Positions 27,684 to 36,380 are shown, numbered from the stretch's first letter. The stretch is DNA of 64,000 nucleotides from Chryseobacterium sp. Leaf404 (GCF_001424145.1 NZ_LMQM01000010.1:613038-677037), one strand, 5' to 3'. Notes: a model not told the origin generated them from the letters alone. Translations and numbers: made by a program.

Positions 27684-28391
27684 TTATTTCTCTTTTCTTT
27701 TACTCAACATCCATTCGTACAAAGCAGGATTTGAATAGGTGGAATCCCAAGAGTTGTGATTATCATTCGGGAAAATCGTCAGTTCTGCGGAGGGGTTGAT
27801 GGGATGAAGTTTTTGGTAAAAATTAAAAGCATTTTCCGGTAGAACTACATCATCCATTCCGCCGTGGAAGATCTTCATATTGAGATTTTTGTACTGATGA
27901 ATATTCGCATACATTACTCTGTCTGTCGGTGCACAAACGGAAACAACTGCTGCAAACATTTCGGGATGTTCCATCGCTAATTTTAAGGTTCCCCAACCAC
28001 CCATTGATAGACCGGTTAGGTAAATTCTGGAGTCATCAATTTTATATTTTGCCTGAATTTCCTTGATTAAATGATACACCGTCACGGTATCCCACCAAGT
28101 ATTTTCCGAACATTGCGGTGCCAAAATAGCAACTGGTTCTTTGATTAAATTTTTATAAGTAAAAGGACTGTGAGCTTTTACTTTTTCCAAATCATTTCCT
28201 CTTTCGCCGGAACCATGCAGAAAAACTACCAACGGTACTTTTCCTTTTGTATTTTGGGGATAGTCGAGAATGTACGATATTTTTTCTGTTCGTTTTACTT
28301 CTTTATTAAAAGTCGTCTTGACTTCCTGAGCGTTTAAGCTGATAGAAAACGGGAGAAATAATAGAGGTAAATGTTTCAGTTTTAAATTCAT
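27684..28391 (-). CDS. secreted alpha/beta-hydrolase, carboxylesterase type
   Basis: A 235-residue protein with a signal peptide (LLFLPFSISLNAQ). Oxyanion motif HGSGERGND, nucleophile elbow GLSMGGW (Ser129), acid near Asp180 (GGMDD) and His212 in NDNHNSWD complete a catalytic triad. This arrangement is typical of the phospholipase/carboxylesterase and peptidase S9-like families often found in PULs. The substrate may be an acyl group on the glycan, but nothing in the sequence proves this. It lies between bglX and GH144 in the same orientation. Confidence 0.82.
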   Translation of the reverse strand: MNLKLKHLPLLFLPFSISLNAQEVKTTFNKEVKRTEKISYILDYPQNTKGKVPLVVFLHGSGERGNDLEKVKAHSPFTYKNLIKEPVAILAPQCSENTWWDTVTVYHLIKEIQAKYKIDDSRIYLTGLSMGGWGTLKLAMEHPEMFAAVVSVCAPTDRVMYANIHQYKNLNMKIFHGGMDDVVLPENAFNFYQKLHPINPSAELTIFPNDNHNSWDSTYSNPALYEWMLSKRKEK

Positions 28392-28400
28392 AATTCTTTA

Positions 28401-28576
28401 GGTTTTGGCTAAAGCCGTTTGATTTTTTTTGCGTTCGGTTGCACGTTCGGTTATTTAAATTGAACCCTTTCAGGGTTCTGAATTTGACCTTTTGTTTTTA
28501 CCATCGGTTTCACCGACGGCTATTCAAATTGAACCCTTCGGGTTTATACTTCAAATTTGTAAACCTGTAAAGGTTT
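28401..28576. repeat. cluster of short palindromes (REP-like)
   Basis: Five small inverted repeats in the 384-base gap upstream of the esterase gene: GGCT-aa-AGCC (28407-28416), GAACCCT-ttc-AGGGTTC (28462-28478), CGGT-ttc-ACCG (28505-28515), AACCC-ttc-GGGTT (28532-28544) and AAACCT-gtaa-AGGTTT (28561-28576). Three of them share the loop TTC. The context ATTCAAATTGAACCC or AAATTGAACCC recurs twice. No T tract follows, so they are not simple terminators. Confidence 0.55.
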
Positions 28577-28625
28577 AAAACTTTACCAGGATGCCTGCTA
28601 TATACTTTTGGCGGTCAGTTATCAC

Positions 28626-28721
28626 TAGCCCTGATGGGAACGGCATCCTTTTTTTGTGGCAGACGGAACAAAGTGGAGACTGCCACAAAAAAAGATACAG
28701 TGGACAGCAGGATTAAGCTCC
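28626..28721. ncRNA. possible structured RNA/repeat unit with a 15-bp stem
   Basis: CTTTTTTTGTGGCAG (28648-28662) pairs perfectly with CTGCCACAAAAAAAG (28680-28694), closing a 17-base loop. One base further out AT pairs AT. Outside, CCTG (28629-28632) pairs with CAGG (28708-28711), and AGC (28627-28629) can pair with GCT (28717-28719), leaving an A-rich bulge on the 3' side. This is the same skeleton as the unit at 14073-14154. It may be a member of the Flavo-1-like dispersed RNA group, which remains to be tested. It lies between the esterase and GH144. Confidence 0.55.
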
Positions 28722-28775
28722 TAAAAGGCAATCGGCTGATGGCTTCTGGCTGTTAGCATTTCGCATAATTGACGT

Positions 28776-30164
28776 TTATTTGATGTTGTATTTTTCTGAT
28801 TTGAAGCTTAATTTTTTTAATCCCTGCTGGATTTCGGGGGCATTCATAAATAATTTCCATAAAAATCCGGTACGGTGGTTTTCTATCATTGGGGCAATTG
28901 TTCCCTGATCGATGGCTAAATATCGTGGCGTCGTCCAATTGTTATAATGGATTGAAGTGGCATCATAAGGTCCTGCAGAACCTATGAATTCTGGCTTTTG
29001 GGTATAAATAAATTTCAGAAAGTTCATAGATTCTTTTGGCGTGTACGGAAAACTGCTTAAGGCCGCGGTTGGCGTAATGACACCGTGTTCGTTTTGTGGA
29101 AAATGAGCATCATAACCTACTCCACCGTCGTTATTTCTTGAATATCCTGCCGTGAGACCCCAGTAATTTTCGCCGTAGCCTTTCCATTGTTTTGGGTTTT
29201 CTACGCAGTAGTTGTAATCGATTAAAACCTGATTTTTATTTAAATCGAAATAATTTTTAATGAGTTTATCCGAAAGATTCATCGGGTCAAGACCAATGTA
29301 GGAATAATGCGCCCAAAAAAGTGGACCGCCATATTCTTCGGCTCCGTTGTGCTTTACGAACATTGGAAGTCCATATTTTTCTTTGTCTGAAAGGTAGGTT
29401 CCGTTTCTCGTCCAGCCTTTGTAATAGGTTTCAGCATCGATAGAATAAGTTGGAGATGAAGCCGCTAGAATGTAAGTTATCAAACATTCGTTGTAACCCT
29501 GAAGCGGAAAATTCATTTCCCACTGATATTCCGCTGACCAGTGCCAGTACAGGACTTTTTCGCCGCCTTTGGTGTACCAGTTCCACTGAATTCCTTTCCA
29601 GAGTTCGTCGCACTTTTTGGCTAAGGCTTTTTCTTTGGTATTTCCGTTTTTGAAATATTCTCGAACCTGAATGATACCTGTCGTCAAGAACGCTGTCTCC
29701 ACCAAATCTCCGCCGTTGTCTTTCTTTCCGAAAGGGACGGTTTTTCCGGTTTCTCCGTTAATCCAGTGTGACCATGCACCTTTGTGGCGGTCTGCTGTTG
29801 CGAGAAAATCCATCATCGTGGTGAGCCTTTTTACTGCCTCTTTTCTGGGAATAAAACCTCTTTCTACACCGACAAGAATGGTTGCCAGACCAAATCCTGA
29901 ACCACCAGTTGTGATAACATGTTTGTCATTATCAGGATAAATATTGTCTTCATGGTAACGCTCTCTTCCAAGTTTTGAGTTTGGTTCGGCGTAATCCCAG
30001 AAGTATTTCAAAGCATCTCTCTGAACTTTATCCATCAGCTGTTCGTCTGAAATATTTCCTGAAACGGTTTTGTTTTGGGAAGTATTTTTAGAGGAATTTG
30101 AAGCCGTTGTGCAACTGAAAAGTAAAGCTGAAACTGACAAAATTGATATTATACTTAATTTCAT
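28776..30164 (-). CDS. glucoamylase-like lipoprotein, probable GH144 endo-beta-1,2-glucanase
   Basis: A 462-residue lipoprotein (signal ends at Cys18, LLFSCTTAS). It belongs to the glucoamylase-like family (Pfam Glycoamylase), with DALKYFWDYAEPNSKLGRER, TTGGSGFGLATILVG, WSHWINGETG, GDLVETAFLTTGI and FPQNEHGVITPTAALSSFPY. Characterised GH144 members hydrolyse beta-1,2-glucan (sophoro-oligosaccharides). The neighbouring GH3 and SusCD fit that substrate. The exact specificity is inference from family and context. It follows susD after a hairpin. Confidence 0.82.
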   Translation of the reverse strand: MKLSIISILSVSALLFSCTTASNSSKNTSQNKTVSGNISDEQLMDKVQRDALKYFWDYAEPNSKLGRERYHEDNIYPDNDKHVITTGGSGFGLATILVGVERGFIPRKEAVKRLTTMMDFLATADRHKGAWSHWINGETGKTVPFGKKDNGGDLVETAFLTTGIIQVREYFKNGNTKEKALAKKCDELWKGIQWNWYTKGGEKVLYWHWSAEYQWEMNFPLQGYNECLITYILAASSPTYSIDAETYYKGWTRNGTYLSDKEKYGLPMFVKHNGAEEYGGPLFWAHYSYIGLDPMNLSDKLIKNYFDLNKNQVLIDYNYCVENPKQWKGYGENYWGLTAGYSRNNDGGVGYDAHFPQNEHGVITPTAALSSFPYTPKESMNFLKFIYTQKPEFIGSAGPYDATSIHYNNWTTPRYLAIDQGTIAPMIENHRTGFLWKLFMNAPEIQQGLKKLSFKSEKYNIK

Positions 30165-30200
30165 ATAAATTTCAATTTAAAAAATTAAAATTGGTTAAAA

Positions 30201-30229
30201 AAATAACCAAAGTTAAACTTTGGTTATTT
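30201..30229 (-). terminator. hairpin between susD and GH144
   Basis: AAATAACCAAAG (30201-30212) pairs with CTTTGGTTATTT (30218-30229). On the minus strand seven T follow. It lies 17 bases after the susD stop. It could act as a partial terminator that lets susCD be made at a higher level than the downstream enzymes, a common PUL arrangement. Confidence 0.7.
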
Positions 30230-30246
30230 TTTATGTTTAATGACTT

Positions 30247-31671
30247 TTAGTAACCAGGGTTCTGTGATAAAACTCCATTACTTTGATTTATTGAATTCAA
30301 AGGAATTGGAAACACTTCATTTTTGTTTGCTTTATAACCATAAGACGCCAGTACAGTTGCCGCCTGACCTGTTCTAACAAGATCTACAAACCTATCTCCT
30401 TCCATCGCAAGCTCTACTCTTCTCTCCTGCCAAATTGCAGTTCTTAAAGTACCTTGAGCTGAAGCTGTGGTATTTACTAAACCAGCCCTATTTCTAACCT
30501 TATTCAGATTGGTGACTGCCATTGCAGTATTTCCTAATTCGTTAGCAGCTTCGGCATTTATCAGAAGAATTTCTGCAAATCTTAAAATTCTGATATTCTG
30601 AATAGAACCATAACCACAGCTTGCGTCATTAACCGAAGTAGGAACATATGCTTTCTGATTCCATGTATTACCAGCCTGAGGATCACCTTTTTTAATAAGG
30701 TCACCTTCTGGTGTAATTTCTCCCTCTCTAAGGATAGTAAGTTCTTTACGGATATCTCCTGATTCAAATGCAGATTCCAGAGCTGCTGAAGGCGTGAAAA
30801 AGCCCCATCCGTATTGATTTCTTACACCTTGAACCTCTGCGTATTGACTTCCTCCAAATTGGGAAGAACATTGACAGTTAACTTCTATTACAGACTCAGA
30901 ACCAAATTCACCTGCCGGTCGGAATAAATGATTGAAATTAGGATCTAAAGAATAACCTAAAGCAATTACCTGATTTGAAGTTTCGTAAGCTTTTTGCCAA
31001 TCCTTTTTATATAAATATACTTTTGACAGTAAACCTAAAGCACCTCCTTTTGTAACTCTACCCACATTAGCAGCGTCATAGCTTTGTGGTAAAACTGCGG
31101 CAGCTGCGCTAAGATCAGAAATAATAAAATCGTAAACTTCGCTAATTGAATTTCTCGGAATATTGTAGTTACCATCTGAAGGAAGTCCGTTAAATATAGG
31201 GACACCACCATAAATTCTTACCAAATTAAAATAGAAATATGCTCTCAACATTTTTGCCTCTGCGATTAATCTACTTTTAAGTGATTCATCCATATTAATG
31301 CCAGGAACATTCGTTATCACTTGATTACAGCGATTTACAAACTGCCATTGACCAATCCAGTAACCTTCGACTCCTCCATCACTTGCAGTATAACTGAAGT
31401 TATTATAAACATTTATAAATGATGCATCTCCAGGATTTGAACCTTTCTCTACATCATCCGCTGGAACACCAAAAACGTATTGAGCAGGAAATGCGGAGTT
31501 TTCCCAGCTTCTAAGTGATGAATATATTGCATTAGTTGCTTGCATAGCATCGTCCTGTGTGGTAAAGAAAACAGCTGCATCTACTTTCCCAGGTTGTACG
31601 GTATCTAAATAGTCATCCTTACAACTAATTGCAGCTACTATTAAAGCTAATGATAAAATTATTTTTTTCAT
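30247..31671 (-). CDS. SusD/RagB-like nutrient-binding lipoprotein
   Basis: Surface glycan-binding partner of the TonB-dependent transporter. It has 474 residues. The lipoprotein signal ends at Cys17 (IVAAISCKDDYLDT). The SusD hallmarks are AIYSSLRSWENSAFPAQYVF near the N-terminus, AEAKMLRAYFYFNLVRIYGG, LGLLSKVYLYKKDWQKAYE and, near the C-terminus, IRILRFAEILLINAEAANE and QERRVELAMEGDRFVDLVR. It starts 11 bases after the susC stop, forming the usual pair. Confidence 0.95.
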   Translation of the reverse strand: MKKIILSLALIVAAISCKDDYLDTVQPGKVDAAVFFTTQDDAMQATNAIYSSLRSWENSAFPAQYVFGVPADDVEKGSNPGDASFINVYNNFSYTASDGGVEGYWIGQWQFVNRCNQVITNVPGINMDESLKSRLIAEAKMLRAYFYFNLVRIYGGVPIFNGLPSDGNYNIPRNSISEVYDFIISDLSAAAAVLPQSYDAANVGRVTKGGALGLLSKVYLYKKDWQKAYETSNQVIALGYSLDPNFNHLFRPAGEFGSESVIEVNCQCSSQFGGSQYAEVQGVRNQYGWGFFTPSAALESAFESGDIRKELTILREGEITPEGDLIKKGDPQAGNTWNQKAYVPTSVNDASCGYGSIQNIRILRFAEILLINAEAANELGNTAMAVTNLNKVRNRAGLVNTTASAQGTLRTAIWQERRVELAMEGDRFVDLVRTGQAATVLASYGYKANKNEVFPIPLNSINQSNGVLSQNPGY

Positions 31672-31682
31672 GATTTTCTATA

Positions 31683-34502
31683 TTAAAAAGTGATACTTGT
31701 ACCCATTGTGTAAATAGCAGACATGGGATATATATTATTATCAATACCCATACTGACTCTGTCTGAACTCGTAATTTCAGGGGAGAAACCATTATATTTG
31801 AATGATGTCCAAGGGTTTTGTGCACTTAGATAAATTCTCACCTTAGTAAAATTAGGCCATTTTGCAAAGCCTTTTGGTAAAGTGTATCCAACCTGGATAT
31901 TTCTAATTCGGAAATAGCTGCCATCTTCTACGTAGAAACTACTTGGTAAAATTATAGATTGGTTGTTTGTAGCCATAGAATAAGAATTGGATGTTCCAGC
32001 TCCCTGCCATCTATTGTTATAAAAGTCTAAATCCCAACTTTCATTTCCAAACCTCTGCTCTCTGTTGTAGTTATAAATTTTATTTCCGAATACTCCTTGA
32101 AAATCTATTGCAAAATCAATATTGGACACATTCATATTAAATCCAAAACCATAAGTACCTTTAGGAACAGGACTTCCCAGGAATGTTTTATCTCTAGCAT
32201 CGATAATTCCATTTCCATCCTGGTCTGTAAATTTGAACCATCCAGCTTTTGCACCAGAAGCTCCTTGTGCAGATGCTGCTGCTTCTGCGTCGGTCTGGAA
32301 CACACCAGCAACTTCATATCCATAATAAGAGCCAACAGACTGTCCGGCTTCAAGCCTTACAATCTGATTTCCAAATAGACTTGCTCCAGCATTTTGATAA
32401 GAACCTCCAAAAACAGATGTAATTTCATTTTTTAGAGATGTAAAATTACCATAAAAACCAATTCTTACTTTTTCAGAAAGTTTTTTGTCATAATTCACAG
32501 ACAATTCTATACCACTGTTATTAAATGAAAAAGCATTTGTAATATAATTGTTGTTATTACTCGCGCCTGAAACAGGGCTTTGTACGATTCCATACACCAC
32601 ATCTTTGGTATCTTTATCGAAATAAGCCGCCTCAAATTTTAATGCATTGTTTAAAAAAGCCATTTCAACACCAAAATCCTTACCTGTAGTAATTTCCCAA
32701 CCAATAGTTGTATCAATAAACTGACTGATCGTTTGTGCTGGAGAACCAACTGTACCATAGTAAGCACCAGCATTTACTGCGGTAGCAGACAACTGATAAG
32801 CCCCATACTGTACATTTGGGTTTCCTGTTCTTCCCCAGCTACCTCTTATTTTTAAAAGGTCAAAAACATTTTGATCACTCATAAAGTTTTCTTTAGAAAT
32901 AACCCATCCGGCACTTACTGAAGGGAAAATTTCGTTTCTGCTAATATTAAAATTAGAAGATCCATCTCTACGGATTGACGCGTTCAAAAGGTATTTTCCT
33001 TTATAGTCGTAATTTAGCCTACCAAAAAAAGATTGAATTCTTGAGATGTACGGTACTACATTATATTCTGCATTATAGACATCGACGCCAAAAATATTTG
33101 TTCCGCCGGAAATTTGAAGAGAGCCATTACTACCATCATAATTCACATTACGTGCATTCCAGTACGATTGTGAATAATAGTTTTGAGTTCTTGAAAAGCC
33201 AGCCAAAACATCAAGATTATGACTACCAAATTTTTTCTTCCAGTTTAACGTGTTGTCCCAGACATAATCTCTGTTTCTAGAATCTCTCGTAATTAATGTA
33301 GAATTTGCAGGTGTTGGTAAATAAGTCTGTAAAGGAGTGTACTCAAACAAACTAGAATTCAAATTATCGTTAGTTAAGCTTGATCTAAAGGTAAAATCTT
33401 TCAGAAATTTAACTTCTCCCCAAACATTATTCAGCATTCTCTGTTGTCTGTTTTGAGATCTGAAAAGATCTAACTGTGCCCGAGGATTACTTACAGTAAC
33501 TAGGCTAAAATACTGGTAATTTCCAGTTGTAGGATTGATTGGTGCATAAACTGGTGGTGCATTATATGCATTTAACAAAGGATTATTTGCAACGTTTGTA
33601 AGAATCTTCGAAAATGTGAAATTGTTTCCAATCGTTATATTGTCTGTAATTTTGTAGCTTAAATTCAATTTCGAAGTGAATCTTTTAAAATTACTTCCAG
33701 AATTTATACCTTTATTAGCATCCAGGTTTCCCTCGTCCTGAAGATAACCAACACTACCATAATATGAAAGCTTTCCCGCAGATCCTGAGGCAGAAAAATC
33801 ATTGGAATTAATACTGCTTGGTCTCAAGATTTCCTTAAACCAATTTGTGTCAGCTGGATAATTTGTTCTTGAAATAGATCCCAACCCAGAGCCAGTATCA
33901 TTGTATAATTTTTCATTGTACAATTCAATATACTGATCAGCATTTACCATTTTAGGAACATTAGTAACGCTCTTAATACCTAAATAAGAATTCACATTAA
34001 AAGTTGGTTTTTTACCTTTTCCAGTTTTAGTTTTAATAATCACCGCGCCGTTACCAGCTTGTGCTCCGTAAATAGCTAAACTTGATGGATCTTTTAGAAT
34101 ACTCATCGACTCAATATCCTGAGGATTTAGATAAGAAATATCAGTGGTTATAGAGCCATCCACGATGTAAACTGTATTTCCAGTCATAGATCCGATCCCT
34201 CTAATATCAACTCTTGGCGAGCCACCTGGTGTTGCTGAGTTGAAAATCTGGACACCAGCTGCTTTACCCTGTACAGAACTTAATGCATTAGAATTCGGTC
34301 TGTCAGCAAGATCTTTTGCCGAAATGACACCAATACTTCCCGTTACATTTTCTTTTTTCTGTGTTCCATATCCCACAATAACCACTTCCTCAATCTTTTG
34401 TTCTTTCTGAACTGTATCCTGAGGGGTAGTCTGCCCGCTGACGTTCATACCGAAGTAGAGAACAGCAATGAGGGTAGAATACTTTAAATTACTTTGTTTC
34501 AT
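31683..34502 (-). CDS. SusC/RagA-like TonB-dependent outer-membrane transporter
   Basis: Imports oligosaccharides through the outer membrane, powered by TonB. It has 939 residues. The signal peptide is followed almost at once by the TonB box region (EEVVIVGYGTQKKENVTGSI) and the plug (ALSSVQGKAAGVQIFNSATP, RGIGSMTGNTVYIVDGS). The carboxypeptidase-like N-terminal domain found in most SusC proteins is absent. The barrel ends in MGTSITF, with a terminal Phe as expected for outer-membrane barrels. It is the first gene of the PUL. Confidence 0.95.
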   Translation of the reverse strand: MKQSNLKYSTLIAVLYFGMNVSGQTTPQDTVQKEQKIEEVVIVGYGTQKKENVTGSIGVISAKDLADRPNSNALSSVQGKAAGVQIFNSATPGGSPRVDIRGIGSMTGNTVYIVDGSITTDISYLNPQDIESMSILKDPSSLAIYGAQAGNGAVIIKTKTGKGKKPTFNVNSYLGIKSVTNVPKMVNADQYIELYNEKLYNDTGSGLGSISRTNYPADTNWFKEILRPSSINSNDFSASGSAGKLSYYGSVGYLQDEGNLDANKGINSGSNFKRFTSKLNLSYKITDNITIGNNFTFSKILTNVANNPLLNAYNAPPVYAPINPTTGNYQYFSLVTVSNPRAQLDLFRSQNRQQRMLNNVWGEVKFLKDFTFRSSLTNDNLNSSLFEYTPLQTYLPTPANSTLITRDSRNRDYVWDNTLNWKKKFGSHNLDVLAGFSRTQNYYSQSYWNARNVNYDGSNGSLQISGGTNIFGVDVYNAEYNVVPYISRIQSFFGRLNYDYKGKYLLNASIRRDGSSNFNISRNEIFPSVSAGWVISKENFMSDQNVFDLLKIRGSWGRTGNPNVQYGAYQLSATAVNAGAYYGTVGSPAQTISQFIDTTIGWEITTGKDFGVEMAFLNNALKFEAAYFDKDTKDVVYGIVQSPVSGASNNNNYITNAFSFNNSGIELSVNYDKKLSEKVRIGFYGNFTSLKNEITSVFGGSYQNAGASLFGNQIVRLEAGQSVGSYYGYEVAGVFQTDAEAAASAQGASGAKAGWFKFTDQDGNGIIDARDKTFLGSPVPKGTYGFGFNMNVSNIDFAIDFQGVFGNKIYNYNREQRFGNESWDLDFYNNRWQGAGTSNSYSMATNNQSIILPSSFYVEDGSYFRIRNIQVGYTLPKGFAKWPNFTKVRIYLSAQNPWTSFKYNGFSPEITSSDRVSMGIDNNIYPMSAIYTMGTSITF

Positions 34503-34560
34503 ATAGTTTCAATTTTCTTGTTTGTTCCTTTTGTTTTTATCTCAAAATAAGACATTAATC

Positions 34561-34568
34561 CAAAAATA
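34561..34568 (-). promoter_or_regulatory. possible -7 box for the susC operon
   Basis: On the minus strand the bases read TATTTTTG, an exact TAnnTTTG match, 59 bases before the susC ATG. No -33 partner was found at 19 bases, which might reflect dependence on an activator. Confidence 0.3.
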
Positions 34569-34871
34569 ACAAAAAAATCCAATTCTGTTAATTTTTCTTA
34601 AAAAATTTAATTTTTTAACATATCAGTCTACAATTAAGCAAGATTATTGCAATTTCAGTTAACATTCAGTTAATATAACATAAAAAAATTATCAATTAAA
34701 CATTGTACCTTATCATTATTTTTTCTTTTCGAAGCATTAAAAAGCCCAAAATCAATTGATACAGAGGTGAAAATTTTAGTTTCCGAAAAAATATGAAACC
34801 TTAATGCACCAAAAATCTTAAAAATAATTGTTTCAAAGTATTGAAATTTTTAATCTGTCATATTTTGGTGC

Positions 34872-34879
34872 TATATTTG
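34872..34879 (+). promoter_or_regulatory. possible -7 box for the DUF4197 gene
   Basis: TATATTTG, an exact TAnnTTTG match, lies 26 bases before the ATG at 34906. TTTA stands 19 bases upstream at 34849-34852. Confidence 0.4.
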
Positions 34880-34905
34880 AAACTTGATTTTAATTAAAAT
34901 CGGTT

Positions 34906-35583
34906 ATGAAAAAATATATCATTGCAGTTGCGCTTCTTATCGGGACGGGAATTGCAATTACCACTTCAGTACAGTCTTGCACAACCCTTGCAACGTCAGA
35001 TTTAGGGATTTCCGTAATTAAAAGGATTTTGCTTGGCGGAGTTAATAAAGGCGCCAACATTTATGGCAACAAAGAAGCTTTCATGCAGAACAATCTTATT
35101 GATAAAGCGCTTCCAAAAGAATTAAGAGATATTAATAATACTCTCGAAAAAATTGCCCCATCTCTGGTGCAGAAAGAGAAACAGTACATTGCTGAAGCTG
35201 CTGCTTTCACTGTCAATATTTCGAAACCTATTCTAGAAAATGCCGTTAATACCCTTAGTGCGCAGGATGTGACGAGAATTCTCCAGGGCGAAAAAGGTAC
35301 TGCAACCTTAATTTTAAAGGAAAAAACACAGACGCAACTCATCCAGGCGATTGCACCGAGAGTGGAACAGGAACTGAATAAATACGGAATTGTAAAAACC
35401 ATTAATACAGCACTTTCCGGCAGTAATCTTTTAGGAAGTATTTTAGGTGGAAATAAGACATCCGTAAATTCCGGGGGACTCAGTAATCTGGCTTCCGAGC
35501 AATTGGTGAACGGAATGTTTAACATCATCGAAGACTATGAAATTGAAAATTCTAAAAGTCTTTTGGGGCCTTTAGGAAAATAA
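34906..35583 (+). CDS. DUF4197-like lipoprotein
   Basis: A 225-residue protein with a lipoprotein-type signal ending at Cys25 (SVQSCTTLA). The segment after it, GGVNKGANIYGNKEAFMQNN, followed by LIDKALPKELRDINNTLEKI and a long helical region (QKEKQYIAEAAAFTVNISKP), matches the DUF4197 layout as I know it. LSAQDVTRILQGEKGTATLI is also typical. The function of the family is unknown. A small DUF493 gene follows after 23 bases, so they may be co-transcribed. Confidence 0.65.
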   Translation: MKKYIIAVALLIGTGIAITTSVQSCTTLATSDLGISVIKRILLGGVNKGANIYGNKEAFMQNNLIDKALPKELRDINNTLEKIAPSLVQKEKQYIAEAAAFTVNISKPILENAVNTLSAQDVTRILQGEKGTATLILKEKTQTQLIQAIAPRVEQELNKYGIVKTINTALSGSNLLGSILGGNKTSVNSGGLSNLASEQLVNGMFNIIEDYEIENSKSLLGPLGK

Positions 35584-35606
35584 AAAATAATTAAGCGAAT
35601 TTAAAA

Positions 35607-35912
35607 ATGGATATAATAGAGGGAAACCAACACGCCAGCCCTGAAGATTTTTACGAATCTTTAAAACAGAAATTAGAAGACAATCACGATTTTCCGGAGG
35701 ATTATTTGTTTAAATTTATCATTCCCACAGATCAGGCTAAACTTACGGAAATTTATAAAGTTTTTGACGGAATAAAATTCACCCTTGGGAACCGCGAAAG
35801 CAAAAACGGAAAATATACAGCCTGCAATATCAATGCTTTTGTTCTTGATGCAGATCAGGTGATCAAGATTTATAAAGAAGTGAGCAAAATTGAAGAAGTA
35901 ATTTTACTTTAG
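35607..35912 (+). CDS. DUF493 (YbeD-like) family protein
   Basis: A 101-residue small soluble protein. The fold elements EDFYESLKQKLEDNHDFPED, YLFKFIIPTDQAKL, and a C-terminal IKIYKEVSKIEEVILL fit the ferredoxin-like DUF493 fold, whose relatives resemble ACT-type regulatory domains. The precise role is unknown. It ends 6 bases before a heptad repeat and about 60 before a terminator. Confidence 0.7.
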   Translation: MDIIEGNQHASPEDFYESLKQKLEDNHDFPEDYLFKFIIPTDQAKLTEIYKVFDGIKFTLGNRESKNGKYTACNINAFVLDADQVIKIYKEVSKIEEVILL

Positions 35913-35917
35913 TCAAT

Positions 35918-35945
35918 TGGTAATGAGTAATGAGTAATGAGTAAT
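35918..35945 (+). repeat. heptad repeat after DUF493
   Basis: Four units in a row: TGGTAAT, then GAGTAAT three times. It begins 6 bases after the DUF493 stop. Confidence 0.8.
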
Positions 35946-35968
35946 AAAGTTACATTTTACTTAAAATG

Positions 35969-35994
35969 AAAGTCAGCGGGATGCTGACTTTTTT
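35969..35994 (+). terminator. Rho-independent terminator after DUF493
   Basis: AAAGTCAGC (35969-35977), loop GGGAT, then GCTGACTTT (35983-35991), followed by T. It closes the DUF4197-DUF493 unit and sits five bases before the stop of the convergent ArsC-like gene. Confidence 0.85.
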
Positions 35995-35998
35995 ATTG

Positions 35999-36346
35999 CT
36001 ATTCTATGAAGAATTTTACATTTTCTACCGGTCTTCCCAGCATAGCAACTTCGCCTTTGATCAGAATTGGTCTTTGAATAAGCGCTGGATTCTGTCTTAA
36101 AACTTCGATCCACTCGTCATCAGAAAGCTGTTTTCCTGCATAGTTTTCAAGGTACAGACGGTCGTTTTTTCTGATTAATTCATGAACGCTGTGGTTCAGT
36201 TTTTTAAGTAATGTTTTAATTTCCAGGGCAGAAAGCGGATCTTCAATCAAATCTATAATTTCGAAGGGGACGCCATTTTCATCAAGATATTCAAGAACTG
36301 CTTTAGATTTTGAACAGTTTCCATTGTGCAGCACTTTAAGTATCAT
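35999..36346 (-). CDS. ArsC/Spx-family reductase-like protein
   Basis: A 115-residue protein starting MILKVLHNGNCSKSKAVLEY. Cys11 sits in the thioredoxin-fold active loop (NGNCSKSK). LIEDPLSALEIKTLLKKL, GKQLSDDEWIEVLRQNPALI and QRPILIKGEVAMLGRP are typical of glutaredoxin-dependent arsenate reductases and related YffB/Spx proteins. The ATG at 36346 is chosen over an upstream extension with no family similarity. There is no ars operon near it, so arsenate as a substrate is not established. Confidence 0.82.
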   Translation of the reverse strand: MILKVLHNGNCSKSKAVLEYLDENGVPFEIIDLIEDPLSALEIKTLLKKLNHSVHELIRKNDRLYLENYAGKQLSDDEWIEVLRQNPALIQRPILIKGEVAMLGRPVENVKFFIE

Positions 36347-36350
36347 AATA

Positions 36351-36378
36351 ATTTGAGATTTGATGTTTGAAATGTCGG
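36351..36378 (+). repeat. heptad repeat between the dNK and ArsC-like genes
   Basis: ATTTGAG, ATTTGAT, GTTTGAA, ATGTCGG: four degenerate heptads filling most of the 34-base gap between the two genes. Confidence 0.55.
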
Positions 36379-36380
36379 GA

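Larger units (their letters stand above)
34503..34905. other. intergenic region between susC and the DUF4197 gene
   Basis: A 403-base, strongly AT-rich region that serves as the upstream region of two divergent genes. It holds a TAnnTTTG box in each direction, listed separately. I found no open frame with coding character, no long inverted repeat and no clear operator. Confidence 0.6.
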
